64,000 bases of DNA, from assembly GCA_032433595.1 (NCBI GenBank), contig JASWJB010000130.1, forward strand, positions 45,171 through 109,170, written 5' to 3'. The first letter of the stretch is position 1. The number at the start of each line of letters is the position of its first letter. The position numbers were made by a program, and so were the translations under genes. Positions 33,281 to 45,957 of the stretch are shown here, piece by piece. The notes beneath the pieces were generated by a model, which saw only the letters and a program-made list of their open reading frames with translations, was not told the origin of the DNA and did not search any database. This DNA comes from Conoideocrella luteorostrata (Eukaryota > Ascomycota > Sordariomycetes > Hypocreales > Clavicipitaceae).

Positions 33281-36200
33281 TCATTTCCTGCTGCAGCTAA
33301 CATTACACTCAAGTCTATCACCGCCCCCAGGTCCAGTAAGACACGCATAACACTTGAGTGTTTATTTTTGGCCGCATGCTCCAGCGGCATTGCGCCTGAA
33401 GAATCCATGACATGCATCAATTCTTCAGGCTTATTAAACCGATTTAATGAGTCAAAGACATGCTCCACAAGAGCAGGGATGCCCCACTTTGCCGCTACGT
33501 GCAAAATGGAGAATTGCTCTGGTGTTTTGCTGTAGAAGGGTTCAGATCGACGGATTGATGCTAGCCATGACTCTCGGCGTAATGAATCCACTTTAAAAAA
33601 CTCTGCTTGTAGAGGTTTAACCTTGAAACTCCGTTGCGCTAAGCGCGCATGATTTGCCCACTCGTTAGTTGCATAGTCCAACAAGTAATCCTGTGTGTGC
33701 TTTTTATCATCGATGTGTTCAATAAGATAATCAACACAACGATAAGCTAGATCGGCATGTGCTTCTAACTCGCGAAATTTTGTTCTTTCTGTGGTTTCAA
33801 GTAGATAGTCTTTTATAGATTGATGTAATAAGAGAACCTTTTCATCCTGAACTATGACCATTAGGCGGCAGGAGTCGATACAATCGCGTAAAAACTGGAT
33901 TCGAGCTTCTGTATCCTTTTCGTCCGAATGTATTTGACAAGCTTCAGAGAGTTCTAAAAGACTGAAGGGGCGCAAAGAGACAGCAACGAAGCTTAGGATG
34001 CGTTGGATCTCGTCATGGGTCGTCTCATGTTCTAGAGCATCGTCAAGAAGCCTCTTGTAAAGCGAACGAAGGCCTTTGGGCATTGCCATCAGATGTGAGA
34101 TCGCTTTCCTAGAGGGCAGCTTGACGAGTTCGTCGCAGGCTATACCAACCCAGAGGAACGTACCCCCGGCTTTGTCTCCGAGGATTTTAGCGACTTGTCC
34201 TTTAGTCTTGTCCGCATAACCAGGAAGCTTTGCCACCTTTTCATCAATAAATCGGTCAATATCATTCTTAAGTCCGGGAAAAGATGCCAAGTCTGCACTT
34301 GCGAATTCTATCAATTGATTGCGAATGTCTGGGCGCGGTCGACTGGTTATTAGTATTCGAATATTTTTGGGGGCACTCTCTTTCAGAAAGGTCCTCTGCA
34401 GTTGTTTTAGTAGAGTCTGTCGCGATTCATAGTCGCATTCATCCAGTGCATCAATAATGCAATATTTACAACCAGTATCGGTATCCACCGCCGCACTTAT
34501 AAACAATGTCCAGAGAGCCTCAAATGATTCGAAAAGTCTTGCCTTTCGCTCATTATACTTCGGTAAAATGTACCGAACGAGCGTCGGGTGCAGTTGGATA
34601 AGTTGGAGGAGGAGACCTCTGACAACTGATGTGGCTGTGTTCTGCGTATCGAAGGCTGAGTCGCAGAAAAAGTATGCCAGCGTTTTGTGATTCGTGGCAG
34701 AGAATTTACTTAACAGCGCGTCAGTGAGGAAAATCGCTAACATGGATTTGCCTGTTCCAGGATTCCCATGAAGCCACAAAACATTACTGTGTGTTTGGTT
34801 GTCGGAGAGCCCCTCCTGGTCTGCGCCAAGCCAAGCAGTGAGGATCTCCGTGCCTAAAATCCACTCGCAGGTCCCAGCAGCACGATCACCTTTCTTATTT
34901 TTCAACTTTTCCTTATCCTCGTGCGGGTCGGTCACGTAGAGATCAGCGATACAGGCTTTAGCTTCGGGGCTAAGGGTCTCTGCGGCTTGAGTCAGTCGTT
35001 AGCGAAGATCCGCAAGCAAGGAAATAGCAATAAGGCTAGGTAGAGAAGGGGCGTAAGAGGATACAAAACACCCCTCAGCGCCTGATAACGTCATTTACTT
35101 GAAGAGATGTCCTGTAAAATAGATAGACTAGCAGACGGAGAAATGAAATAGTAGTCTTTCCAAGTACTAGTTATTGGCGTCCATCGTATCTGTTCAATAC
35201 GCACCTTCGGCAACAAGTACTCGCTGAGCAATAAGTTGCAATTTTGCTTTGACCTTAGCGTACTCGTGATCGTGTCGCCTGAATTTAACCATTTCGGAGT
35301 GCGAGCGGGCAATAGCAGATTGGTGCTGTGAGTCATATTCCGTCGCGCGACAGTGAGTAGCAGAAGCCTTCGTCACAAGAATCGCCCGTGGCCCATCCAT
35401 AGCGGGCCTCCCGCTTTGATCCTGCGGCGTCTTATTAGTTAGGCACTTTTGGAGGTGAGAGGGTAAGCAAACCTGCTGTAGAGTAGGCGAATCTTCAGTC
35501 TCGTAAAAGCAAAATGTCTCAACTTTTGTGTGCAGATCCAAAAGCTTATTAAAGTCCCGTCGCAGGTCAGTAAGCACCGTGGAATTTTTGCTTCCAAGAG
35601 ATTCAATCAATGAGTAATTTAAATTGCCACCGACAACGCGCCTTAAAGCATCAATATCCATACCGTCATGTGGAACACCAAGAAAGACTATTCCGCGCAC
35701 TGCTCTAGCAAGGCACTCGTATTCTGTCCGGTTCTTTGGTGTCGATGATAGTAATGAAACTAAAGCCTGTCAAGCATTAAAGATCTCGCCTTTCAAAGCA
35801 GGCTTTGACACTCACTTTTTTTAAAACAAGTCCACCAAGGCTATGGCCAATCAATATGGTCGGCCGCGACGAAGCTGCGAGATTAAGAATGCTATCCCGA
35901 AATGATATAGATATATCCTCCAACTCTTGCATGCTGTGACTTGCTACAACTTGTGAGTTATAACCATAGATCATAATTCGAGCCATCGGTAGCTCCGTTT
36001 TTGAATCAACGAGATCGTATGGAAGAGAGTCCAGAAGCCACATGTAGTCTCCATCGCGTTCTTTGAATGAGCCAAAAGCATGGCCCCCGAGGCCAGACAC
36101 TGCGATCACACTGGCGATAGTCAGCAAGGCTGCAGCTTCGCTAAGGCAAGATAACAAGACGGTGTGCTTGTTGCCCCAATAGACCAAGAAAATCCGTCAA

Positions 36201-36700
36201 TGCAAGCGACTGCTTGCATAGCACCTGACAGCTAACAGGACGTCAACTTACTCTATTTTTGGGCAGTCCGGCGTATAAAGAATGGTTATGCCTAGGAAGT
36301 CGCCGTCTACTGTCAGGTATTTTCCAAGCGAGGCGTCGATCGGAATCCGTCGTGGGTAGTCTTTCGGAAACGTTGCCGTGCCGGTGCGAGACCTGCCATC
36401 AATTTCGGTGGCAAGCGACTTAACGTGAGCGTCTGTACCGATGCACTTTCCCAAATCATCTTCGTTCCAGTCCAGAGGTACACCGCGAATGCGACATGTA
36501 ATATAATCCTTCGTCGGTTTAACGGATAGCGCTGGGTCCGCATGGTCGCCACGAGAAGAGGGATAATCCCCCAGTGTAGTGCCAGGCTCTGCTTCTCGGA
36601 CATTGCTCTTCTTGTTTGACCAGTAGTAAGTTGCGGCGAAAGTAAGGATGACGAAACATGCCGTCATTCCCGGGTGCGTCACGTCGAAGTCGGCACCCAT
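31471..36700 (-). CDS. NLR-type protein: N-terminal TM, lipase-like (SesB/PGAP1-like) domain, NACHT, tandem repeats
   Basis: Predicted protein is 1,587 aa. Exons: 36,700-36,252; 36,110-35,816; 35,766-35,473; 35,421-35,205; 34,979-31,471. Introns are 141, 49, 51 and 225 bp; the last acceptor could be six bases earlier. Layout: a short N-terminal membrane segment (ACFVILTFAATYYW), then a small RRM-like region. An alpha/beta-hydrolase domain follows with VSGLGGHAFGSF and nucleophile Ser240 in GHSLGG. The NACHT NTPase has Walker A GNPGTGKS (~490-497) and Walker B YCIIDALDEC (~590-600). Ankyrin-like repeats lead into about 19 near-identical 31-32-residue repeats (EVMALLLQQRGDQVNITDKV) from ~985. 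This is the architecture of fungal NLRs linked to heterokaryon incompatibility or immunity. The present stop cuts an ancestral repeat, so activity is uncertain. Confidence 0.82.
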
Positions 36701-36939
36701 GGTTGTAGTCGGATTCGGTTGGTAGTTACGTATGCAAGGTGACTCGAGAAAACGCGCGTCTTCTAGGGAGAGCAGGACTCCAGAGCGCGTAAAATCGCAA
36801 ATCTTTATAATATCAAGGCTATGTTGCGCAGCAGAAGGGGTACAAACAGCGTGATGAGAAATGCTAAACCAGATGGCGGATGAGGGAGGCTAAATGTATC
36901 CCGCTGCGGTAACGCTTTCGGGAGAGGGGAGGGGCAAGT

Positions 36940-37176
36940 GGGGGACAGTTTAACTGAGCCATTGAGGTGGCATTAACTCCGCAAGAGATAATGCCTATGC
37001 GACCAAGAATAAACACAAAAAAAAAAAAAAAAAAGCAAAAATATTATACAGCTTAGTTAGCTATTTATGTAATATATTTTATTAATAATAAGCTTTAATT
37101 GCATCTGTGGTGGGCGTTCGAATTAAAAGGGTTAATTAGACAATGTGGACGAAATGGCTCAGTTAAACTGTCCCCC
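36940..37176. mobile_element. MITE-like element with 23 bp terminal inverted repeats
   Basis: The left end, GGGGGACAGTTTAACTGAGC, is matched exactly in reverse at 37,154-37,176. The 237 bp element has an AT-rich interior with a 19-base A run near 37,017. No coding capacity. It lies about 240 bp upstream of the NLR start. Target duplication not resolved. Confidence 0.75.
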
Positions 37177-37179
37177 GCA

Positions 37180-37889
37180 TGAGGGGGCAGGTATACGGTG
37201 GCACATTAGCTAGAGTCCGCAAGATTGGCAGACCCAAAAACCGACGAATTGGCAGGCAGATCAAGCTCCGCCATCACAGGACATGGGTTGCACAGACTCT
37301 CTGTTTCCGACGCCAAAGACTGGGCAAAGCAGTAGCCACATACTGTAATCTCCTGCGGAGTACTCCCGCGGCACGGCCCCAGCTGCCCTCTGCTAGTCTT
37401 CCTTTATCGAAGCGCTAGCACTTTTGACCTTACGGCTAGTGAGAGCCTACCTAAAACTATTTATTGATGAAATGTAGATACATCTTCAGCCAAAACAAAG
37501 TGTGAGGCAGATCGAGCGACGTTTGCAAATGCTTCGAAACAAGCCCTGATGTATCTTCTGGGACGACTTTGTTAGGGCAACGGACTGCCGTGTGCTGAGC
37601 GACCATAAGCCGGAATCGAACGGTAAGCAGGCAGCATAGACCCCTCGAATGAGAGATCCAATACAGCTTGGGACCTGCTCAGCCAAACTTCGGCGCTGCT
37701 TCGTTAGTCCAAAAACTTGCATTGGTAGCCTCATGGCGCTGTGGTCTAGACCAGTGGTCACAATCAACCAGGATTTCTGTGGGCAAATTGTTGATCAATG
37801 TGAACGAATCACCTCCGTTCGCCTCACTTCTGGTGCCACGTCACACATCACTGTACGCATGAGGGTGGCGGAGCGCTAGTTGGGGGCGA
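37180..37889 (+). other. Probable retroelement 3'-end remnant
   Basis: No intact ORF. The last ~35 bases (GAGCGCTAGTTGGGGGCGA at 37,871-37,889) recur in reverse next to the LTR at 48,908-49,103. They form a stop codon plus a purine-rich tract directly before a TGTCGG LTR-like start. I infer the end of a decayed LTR-element coding region, but I recognise no reverse transcriptase or RNase H motif. Confidence 0.4.
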
Positions 37890-38540
37890 TGTCGGCAGAG
37901 CATTCAAACAATGCAGCAACCCTCATGGACCAGCGCGATACTTTGTAGTGTTTTTCGGTCATATCACAAACGACTATATGCATATTGCTCTGGGTCAACT
38001 TTAATTTATGCCAAAAGAGGAGTGGAGAGACTCGGCTGCATAACCATGCGCACGCGGCTTTCACTAGGAGGGGCTTTTGGTAGAAAGCACACCCCCACTA
38101 TTGATGCTCGGAGACCAAAGATTACAGTATCTTTCCCTTCAAATAGATCTTTAGAGTGAAATGATTCAAAGATGTTTTAATCTAAGCTATTAGTTTCATT
38201 ACGAAACAGATTCCTTATTAATCTTATTGACTTAGAAGTCATGCTAAACCGAATTCCTCAATTAGCCTAGTCGATCCCATGTTAATGGGATCGCAACATC
38301 TGGCGTTTCGCTACTATGGCAAAGACGGAGTGTATCAGAAGCAAAGCCTTTGATATACCCCAACTAGGCAGGATGTCAATTGAAAGGCGACTCGCAACGC
38401 CAAAAATATCTATCAAGCACAAGCATCCATCCAGGTTCAGTATTCATTGATTTGTCCTCATTAGCTCTATTGCGGTGTACTCCGAAGCACACCACGCGTA
38501 AGTGGTTGAAGTGTGTATCGCAGGTTTCCCGCATAGCTAT
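37890..38540. other. Possible diverged LTR start, otherwise featureless
   Basis: It begins TGTCGGCAGAGC after the purine tract, but no matching LTR 3' end is found. A short inverted repeat, CGATCCCATGTTAATGGGATCG, lies at about 38,272-38,293. Nothing else is supported. Confidence 0.3.
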
Positions 38541-38689
38541 TTTATGCCGCTAACCGGCTGCACAAGGCATCCCAAGTACGATGGGATGCACACCAGTTGA
38601 GAAATAAATTGCAATATTGGCCGGCATTTGCGCAATAAAAAATTGAGGCAGCTAAAAAAGGACATACCCTAGGTCGGCTCCGCGCCTGA

Positions 38690-39330
38690 CTAACTAGGGG
38701 GTTGGCACGCAGCACAAGAGTAACACCACAACACAGCACAATAACCAGCACACAAAATAGAACAATGCCTGGTGCGGGTGATGCAAAAAGTCGCGATGCA
38801 TATAGTAAGAGAACAGACAACGCCCCAAGTATTACACCTGGTGTGTAATCTACGAAAAACCGTGCTTAGTTGGGCCCGCGATCAGGGGCTTACAAGCAAG
38901 ATGCAACACGTCATAACCAGCAACATCACAACCAGCGACCAGATGAAACCAAACCGGGTGCAAAAGATGCAAATGAACCTATAGTTTATTTTTAAATAAA
39001 AAGCAGGGCGCAATAAACCACATGGTGCGTAATCCGCTAAAAACCAGCTTACACGCTAACAGCCACAAGTCGGCCACTAGCGCACTTACCGGCACGAAAC
39101 CTGGCGCAAACGATGTAGAGAGCATACAATGAACACGATGCAGCGGGAAAATGCGCTCCCGGCGGCGCCCAGCAACTCTACGGCGGGCAGCGCACAACAT
39201 GCTGGCGGGATGGGTGGTTTTGTGCCCAAGCTGTAAGCGGAAAAAGGGATGACAATAATGTCCTATAGGTCTACTGCTTTATAGAGAGTAAAGAAGAAGA
39301 CTATAAGGACTAGTGTCCTCCTCGGAAGAC
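38690..39330 (+). repeat. Block C/D, E and core
   Basis: C/D units (ACACAGCACAATAACCAGCA; GGTGCAAAAGATGCAAATGA) are followed by an E block (ACTCTACGGCGGGCAGCGCA). The core arms are GTCCTATAGGTCT and AGACTATAAGGAC at 39,253-39,306. Confidence 0.65.
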
Positions 39331-40290
39331 TTACAGCGCTGCGAGAAGCATCAGGTATTGCAAGTAAGTTGACGGGCTCGTCCAAAGATTCAAATGTCGG
39401 AAGACGTACAGGCGGTATCGAAGCATCTGACATGGTAGGTTAATCTGACGAGCTCGTTGAATAGTACAGGCGCTGCAAGAAGCGTCAGATCCATCAGATA
39501 TCGTGAGGCAATTCTGACAAAGACGATTTCTTTGATGTTGGATTGTCGGCCGCGATCTAATTTAGTCGGGAAGATGTTCAGGAAAACGGTTATTATAGGA
39601 GCAGTCGGCACAGAGAAAAATTCGGCACTCTGGAGAGGGGAAAAGTCAGCACTTGGGAGAGAGGAAAAGTCAGCACTCGGGAGAGGGGAAAAGTTAGCAC
39701 TTAGGAGAGGGAAGAGTCAGCTGCCGCTGCTGCTGATGATGATGGCCACGGGTCAGAATTCCGGTCAGGATTCTGGTCACGACTGTATCGTTCGGGAGGG
39801 GAAAAGTCAGATGCCGCTGCTGCTGCTGCTGGTGATGATGATGATGATGATGATGATGCTACGGAGGATGCCGCCGCTGCTGTTGCTGATACTGCTGCCC
39901 ATGCAAGAACGGCAGCGCCCTCGATGTAACGCTCGGCGCGCAAACCACCAAAAACCAAGGTCATCTCCCCGAGGCATGGGGCTTACAAGCAACATGAATC
40001 ATAAGTAGGAACACTACACAGCGCACCAGACAGAACAAAATCCCAGCGTAAAAGATGCACACAAGCCTACCGCATAAGCTGCAATAAAAAGCAAGGCATG
40101 AAACAAAACACCTGGCGTGAAATTAGCCAAAATAAGGTGTTACACGCTGACAGCTATGACTTACCCACCAGCGCCCAAACAGCACTACATCTGGCGCAGA
40201 CGACTCGTAAAGACGCAGTGCACACAATACAACCAAAATAAAGGCGCGCCCATTTAAGTAGAGTAAAGACGAGGAGAAGAACGTCTTGGT
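39330..40290 (+). repeat. Short composite unit (A, B, C/D)
   Basis: A few A units (39,330-39,520), B tracts (39,590-39,910, with a GATGATGATG run of nine near 39,833) and C/D sequence (39,930-40,250) follow one another in the usual order, without a clear E block. Confidence 0.65.
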
Positions 40291-42365
40291 CTCAAGACAG
40301 CGTACAGGCATTAGATATTGGGAAGTCAATCTAATAACCTCATTAAGAAGGCTTGATTCTCGGAAGATGTAAAGCCGCTATCGAAGCATCAGACATCGTA
40401 GGTCGATCTGACGAACTCTTTGACAAAGCTCAAATCCCGAAGACACACAGCAGGTTGCAAGGAGCTAATTGAAAGGTTTAAATCTTGAATAACGTACGTA
40501 CAGGCTACAAGAGGCGCTCAATATCGCAAGTCGATCTGACGAGCTCGCTGAAAAGGTTAAAATCTCGGGAGACGTACAAACATTACATATCGCAAGTCAA
40601 TCTGGCGAGCTCGTTCAAAGGTTCAATTCTCCAAAGACGTACATGCTGCAAGAGGCATCAGATACCGCCAGCTAGTTAACAAGCTTATTGAAGGGCTCAA
40701 ATCTCGCAAGATGTACACTGCAAGAGGCATCGGATATCGCAGTTCATTAATCTGACGAGCTTGTTGAAAGGATTAAACCTCGGAAGACGTACGGGCACCT
40801 GATATCGCAGATCAATTTGACGAGCTCGTTGAAAGGTTTAGGCGCTGCAAGAAGCATCGGGTCGCAGGTCAATCTAGCGAGCTCGTTGAAGAGGTTCAAT
40901 TCTCTGAAAACATATAGGCGCTAGTAAAGCATTAGACATGGTAGGTTAATCTGACGGACTTGTTAAAAGGTTTAAATATCGGAAAACGCACACGCGCTTT
41001 CGAAGCATCACATATCGCGAGTCGTTAATAGCCCCGCTATCAGCCACCATCTAATTCCGTCAGCTGACGAGCTTGTTGAAAGGCTCAAATCTCGGAAGAC
41101 GTACAGGCATGAAATACCGTAAGTCGATCTGACTAAGACGTTGAAAAGGGCTTAAATCTCGGAAGACATATAGGCTGCGAGGAGCTGGTTGAACGGTTTG
41201 ATTCTCGGAAGACGTATAGACTGCAAGAAACATTCGATATCGTAAGTCGATCTAAGGATCTCGCTGAAGAGGGTTAAATATTGGAACGTACATGCGCTGC
41301 AAGAGGAAATCTAGTATCACAGGTCAGCTGACGAGCTTGTATGGCCATTACATATGGCAAGTTAATGTGACGACCGCGACGAAAAGGCTTACTTAAATCG
41401 CAAGACGTATAGGATGCCAGAAGCATCAGACATCGCAAGTTAATCTAATGAGCTCGCTGAAAAGGTTCAAATCTCGGAAGACGTACAGTCTACCAGAAGC
41501 ATTAGATATCGCAAGTCAATATGACGAGTTCGCTGAAGGACTTAAATTCTGTAAGACGTACAGGCATTTTCGAAGCGTCATACATGGCAAAAGCATCAGA
41601 CATGCAGCCAGCTGACAAGCTCTGTAAATAGGTTCAAATCCCAGAAGACATACACTGCAAGGAGCATCAGATCCATCAGATATAGCAAGTAAATCTGATG
41701 AACTCGTTGAAACGTTCAAATGTCGGATAACGTACAGGCTGCAAGAAGCATTATGTATTTGTAGGAAGAACAGGGGCTTCGAGTGGCTGGTACCAGATGG
41801 TGAAACAAAACAATAAACAAAGGATTCAATTCATTAGGTGTGTCCAAAAAAGAAGAGAAGAAGAAGAAGAAGAGTATCTATGCCCGCGCCATATATAAAA
41901 GGCGCGCCAGGATGACCACGTGGCGTGCCCACGTGCCCGCCCGTGTGCTTTGACGGGGTATTCCAACAATGTTGCGAGTCAGTTGACGAGATCGTTGAAT
42001 AGTACAGGCGCTGCAAGAAGCATCGGATCTATTAGATATTCAGAGGGAATATGATGAAGACGATTTCTTTGATGATGGGATTATCGGCCGCGATCTATTC
42101 GGTCGTTGATGAGCTCGTTCGAAGGTTTAAATTTTGGAAGACGTACAGGATACAAGAAGCGTTAGATACTGTAGGTCATTGATCTGACAAGCTTATTGAA
42201 AGGTTTAAATTTCGGAAGACGTACACTGCATAAAGCATCAGATATCGGAAGTCAGTTGACGAGCTCGTTGAATGGTAAAGGCGTTCAAGAAGCATTAAAT
42301 CCATTCGATATCGTGAGGTAATCTGACCAAGACAGGTTCTTTGATGATGGGATTGTCGGCCGCGG
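40290..42365 (+). repeat. Block A array (~75 bp units)
   Basis: About 24 degenerate units. An LTR at 41,760-41,968 is inserted within it. Confidence 0.85.
41760..41968 (+). mobile_element. LTR, family 1, inside the A array
   Basis: TGTAGGAAGAACAGGGGCTT to GACGGGGTATTCCAACA, with CCATATATAAAAGGCGCGCC. Flanks GTATT/ATGTT do not form a clean duplication. Confidence 0.65.
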
Positions 42366-42399
42366 TCTAATTCGGTCAGGAAGACGGTCAGGAAGACTG

Positions 42400-42800
42400 T
42401 TACAATAGGAGCGGTCGGGAGAGGGGAAAAATCAGTACTCGAGGGATGGAAAGCTTAGCCGATGATGATGATGCCACTGCTACTGCTGATGATGATGCTG
42501 TTGCTGCTGAAGATGAGGTCGTTGCTGCTGATGAGGATGTTGCTGCGCACGCAAGAAATGCCGCTACTGATGATGATAATGATGCCGTTGCCGCTGATGA
42601 GAATGTTGCTGTCCACGCAAGAAATGCCGCTGTCGCTGCTGCTGATGAGGATGTTGCTGCCGCTGCTACTAATAATGATGTCCACGCCGCCGATAATATT
42701 GCCAACGATGATGATGATGCCGCCGCTGCTGCTGATGAGGATGATGTTGCCCACGCGAGAATAGCCATTCCTATCTGGCAGATGTTAAATCTGGGTCGGT
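42400..42800 (+). repeat. Block B
   Basis: Several GATGAGGATGTTGCTGCNCACGCAAGAAATGCC-like units of about 60 bp. The encoded D/A-rich or M/L-rich frames are compositional. Confidence 0.75.
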
Positions 42801-43375
42801 GCAAAGAAAGCAGGGCTTAGTCGGGACCAGCGATACGGGGACTGGTAAGTAGCACAAAAAGAACACAACAGCACAGCACAATAACCGGGTCGGAAAATAG
42901 AACAATACCTATTGCAAAAGATGCAAAGATTTGCGGCCTATATAATGCCAGAAAAGGAAGTGCCCTAAATGTAACACTTGATGCGTAAACTACCAAAAAT
43001 CAAGGGAGTCTCCCCGCGAGCAACAAGCAATGGGCAACATAGCCAGTAACACCACGACCAGCGCACCAGACAGATTAAAACCTAGTGCAAAAAATGCACA
43101 AGGGTACAGCCCATAGTATGCAGTAGACAATACCGTGCGAAATATAGTATCTAGCGCGTAACTAGCTAAAATAATGTCTTGCGCGGCTCACACACCAACG
43201 GCAATAACTCGACGACCAGCACATGCAGCAGGCCCAATCCTGACGAAAATGACTCGCAAAATCGCAGGGCACACGACGAAGACAAAATGATGGCGCTCCT
43301 AGCGCGCCCGGCAGCTCTGCGGCGGGCAGCGCACAAACTACCGGCGGGATGGGTGGTTTTTCGCTTGGTTTGTGA
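42800..43375 (+). repeat. Block C/D and truncated E
   Basis: GGGACCAGCGATACGGGGAC at 42,822, tandem C/D units, then an E block (GCAGCTCTGCGGCGGGCAGC). E is cut at about 43,372 and joins directly to an A unit without a hairpin core. Confidence 0.65.
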
Positions 43376-44300
43376 AGGTTGAAATCTTGGAAGACGTATA
43401 GGCTGCAATGAGCTGGTTGAACGGTTTTATTGTTGGAAGACGTGTAGGCTGCAAGAGGCGTTCGAAATCGCAAGTTGATCTGATGTGCTCGCTGAAAAGG
43501 TTTCAATCTCAGAGACGTACAAGCATTACATATCGCAAGTGGATCTGAACGAGCTCGTTCAAAGACTCAATTGTCGGAAGACGTACAGGTGCTATCGAAG
43601 AATCAGACATTGTAGGTCGAGGCATATAGGCACTATAGAAGCAGCAGACATCGTAGGTAAAGAATATTTCTCGGAAGACGTACAGACATCTAATATTGCA
43701 GGACAATATGACGGGCTTGTTCGAAGGATCAATTCTCGGAAGAAGTACAGACATCTGATATTATAGGTCAATCTTACGGGCTCGTTCGAAGGTTCGAATC
43801 TCGGAAGACGTACGGGCATATGATATCGCAAGTCAATTTAACAAGCTCGTTCAAAGGTTTAACTGTCGGAAGACGTTTAAACATCTGATATCGCTGGTCA
43901 GTCTGACGAGCTCGTTCAAAGGTTCAAATGTCGCAAGATCATACAGGCGTTCAAGAAGCATCGGATCCATCAATATCGTCGTAAGTCAATCTGACGAGCT
44001 CGCTGAAACGTTCGAATGTCGGACAACGTACAGGCTGCAAGAAGCATCGGGTCCATCGGATATCGTGAGGCAATCTGACCAAGACAATTTCTTTAATGAC
44101 GGGATTGTCGGCCGCGATCTAATCCAGTCAGTTGGCGAGCTCGTTGAAAGGTTCGAATGTCGGAAGACCTATAGGTATCTGACATGGCGGGTTAATATGA
44201 CGGGCTCGTTCGAAGGTTCAATTCTCGGAAGACGTACAGTGCAGGAAGCATTAGACATGGCAGGTCAACCTGACCAAGACGATGAAGATGTTCCAGAAAC
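43375..44300 (+). repeat. Block A array (~75 bp units)
   Basis: About a dozen degenerate units with the standard A motifs. Ends with the A-to-B transition near 44,280. Confidence 0.8.
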
Positions 44301-44915
44301 GATTATCGTGGCCATAGGTCTGTATTCTGATCTGGAAGACAGTCACGGTAGTAGCGCTGATGATGATGATGGAGCGGTCGGCAGAGGGGACAAGTCAGCC
44401 GACGACGCCGCCGCCGATAATGACGACGATGCCGCTGCTGCTGCTGATAATAATTCTGCTGCTGCTGGTGATGATGGAGCGGTTGGCAGAGGTGAAAAGT
44501 TAGCTACTGATGACGATGACCACAGATCAGGGTCCCGGTCAGGGTTCTGGTCACAGTAGTAGCGGTCGGGATGAGGAAAGTCACCTGCTTATGATGATGA
44601 TGATGATGCTGCTGCTGCTGATGGCGATGATGCCGCTGCCGTTGATGATGATGATAATGCCGCCGTTGCTGCTGCTGCTGCTGCTGATGCCAGTGCTGCT
44701 GATGAGGATGTCGCTGCACACGCAAGAAATGTCGCTGCTGCTGCTGATGGTGCCGCTGCTGCTGTCAGCACTCGGGAGAGGGAAAAAGTCACCACTCACG
44801 AGTCAGAAGAGTAAGCTGCTGATGGCGCCGCCACCGCTGATGATGATGATGCCACCGATGATGCCGCTGCTGCTGCTGATGCTGCTGCTGCCCACGCACG
44901 AACAGCAGTGCCCAA
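44280..44915 (+). repeat. Block B
   Basis: Dense GATGATGATG/GCTGCTGCTG tracts with CCACAGATCAGGGTCCCGGT and GTCAGCACTCGGGAGAGGG. All frames are open; no gene. Confidence 0.8.
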
Positions 44916-45625
44916 CGTGCAATAAAGCAGGGCTTGCTCGGTCGGGGGACCAGCGATACGGGGCTGGTAGGTAGCTGTGGGTTGCACAGGGTTGTGCAAT
45001 GATCATGATCATCGGCTTCAAATACAATATATTCAATAATAGTCAAATCGGTTATCTAAGAAGGAAGAAAAGAAGTCATCGTGGAAGGCACGATATCGTC
45101 GTATAAATATCGTGGCTTGAAGGTGACCACGTGATAGGCTCCGTGCTTCCTATTGTGCTTGGCGGCATTCCAACAGTAGCACAACAGTAACACAACAACA
45201 CAGCACAGCAACCAGCGCACAAGATGCAGAGAAAACCAGCGCATAAGATGCAAAAGTACAGCGCATAAGTTGTACTAAATAACAGGGCGCGAAACAAAAC
45301 AGCTGGTGCGCAATCTACAGAAAACCCGCTTAGTCGGGGATCCAGCTATCAGGGGCTTACAAGCAACATGCAACATGCAGCACAGCACAGCATGACAGCA
45401 ACACTTCAAGACAGAACCAAACCTGATTCAAAAGATGCACAAAATCTCAGCTCACAGTGTGCATTAAAAACCAAGGCTCGAAGCCAAACACTCGGTGTGC
45501 AATTGGCAAAAATGTGTGGCTCACACGCCGACGGCTATAACTCAACCACGGCACGTCACAGCACGCCCAAACCTGGCGCAAAACACTCGCAAAGACGTCG
45601 CGCACACGATGCAATGAAAATAAAG
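44915..45625 (+). repeat. Block C/D, split by a solo LTR
   Basis: GGACCAGCGATACGGGGCTG, then an LTR insertion at 44,976-45,175, then C/D units continue (ACAGTAACACAACAACACAG; CCTGATTCAAAAGATGCACA). Confidence 0.75.
44976..45175 (+). mobile_element. Solo LTR, family 2, with perfect 5-bp target duplication
   Basis: This 200 bp element runs from TGTGGGTTGCACAGGG to GGCATTCCAACA and is flanked by GTAGC at 44,971-44,975 and 45,176-45,180. Without it the flanks join into the normal C-block sequence. It has a TATA-like CGTATAAATATCG. Related copies lie at 9,020 and 63,598. Confidence 0.9.
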
Positions 45626-45626
45626 C

Positions 45627-45957
45627 CGCTCCCGGCTCGCGTGGCAACTCTACGGCGGGCAGCGCACAAAATGCCGGCTTTTCAGGTCGGGTTGGGAGCA
45701 GAAAAAGGACAAGTCTGTACGCATGAAAAGGAGGAGGCTGTGGGCCGTTTTCCCAAGACTAGGACTACGTCACTTACAGTCATTACTCTCTACTTTGAGT
45801 AAGTGCTGCAAGGTCTCCATCCTAGTCTTGGGAAAACGGCCCACAGCCTCCTCCCTTTCTTGCGTACAGACTTGTCCTTTTTCTGCTCCCAACCCGACCT
45901 GAAAAGCCGGCATTTTGTGCGCTGCCCGCCGCAGAGTTGCCGTGCGCGCCGGGAGTG
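45627..45957. repeat. Large palindrome 3 (E, core, inverted E)
   Basis: Arms at about 45,627-45,763 and 45,830-45,957 are near-perfect reverse complements (GGGAAAACGGCCCACAGCCT on the right arm). Outside the arms, homologous D sequence is clearly diverged. Confidence 0.85.

Noticed and set aside
36313..36603. 96-codon frame in the NLR first exon region
   Set aside because: Shadow of the exon 1 frame, which carries the transmembrane and RRM-like sequence and splices correctly into the lipase-like domain.
37179..37418. 79-codon basic frame after the MITE
   Set aside because: Rich in Arg with no recognisable domain. The region looks like retroelement remnant or intergenic DNA.
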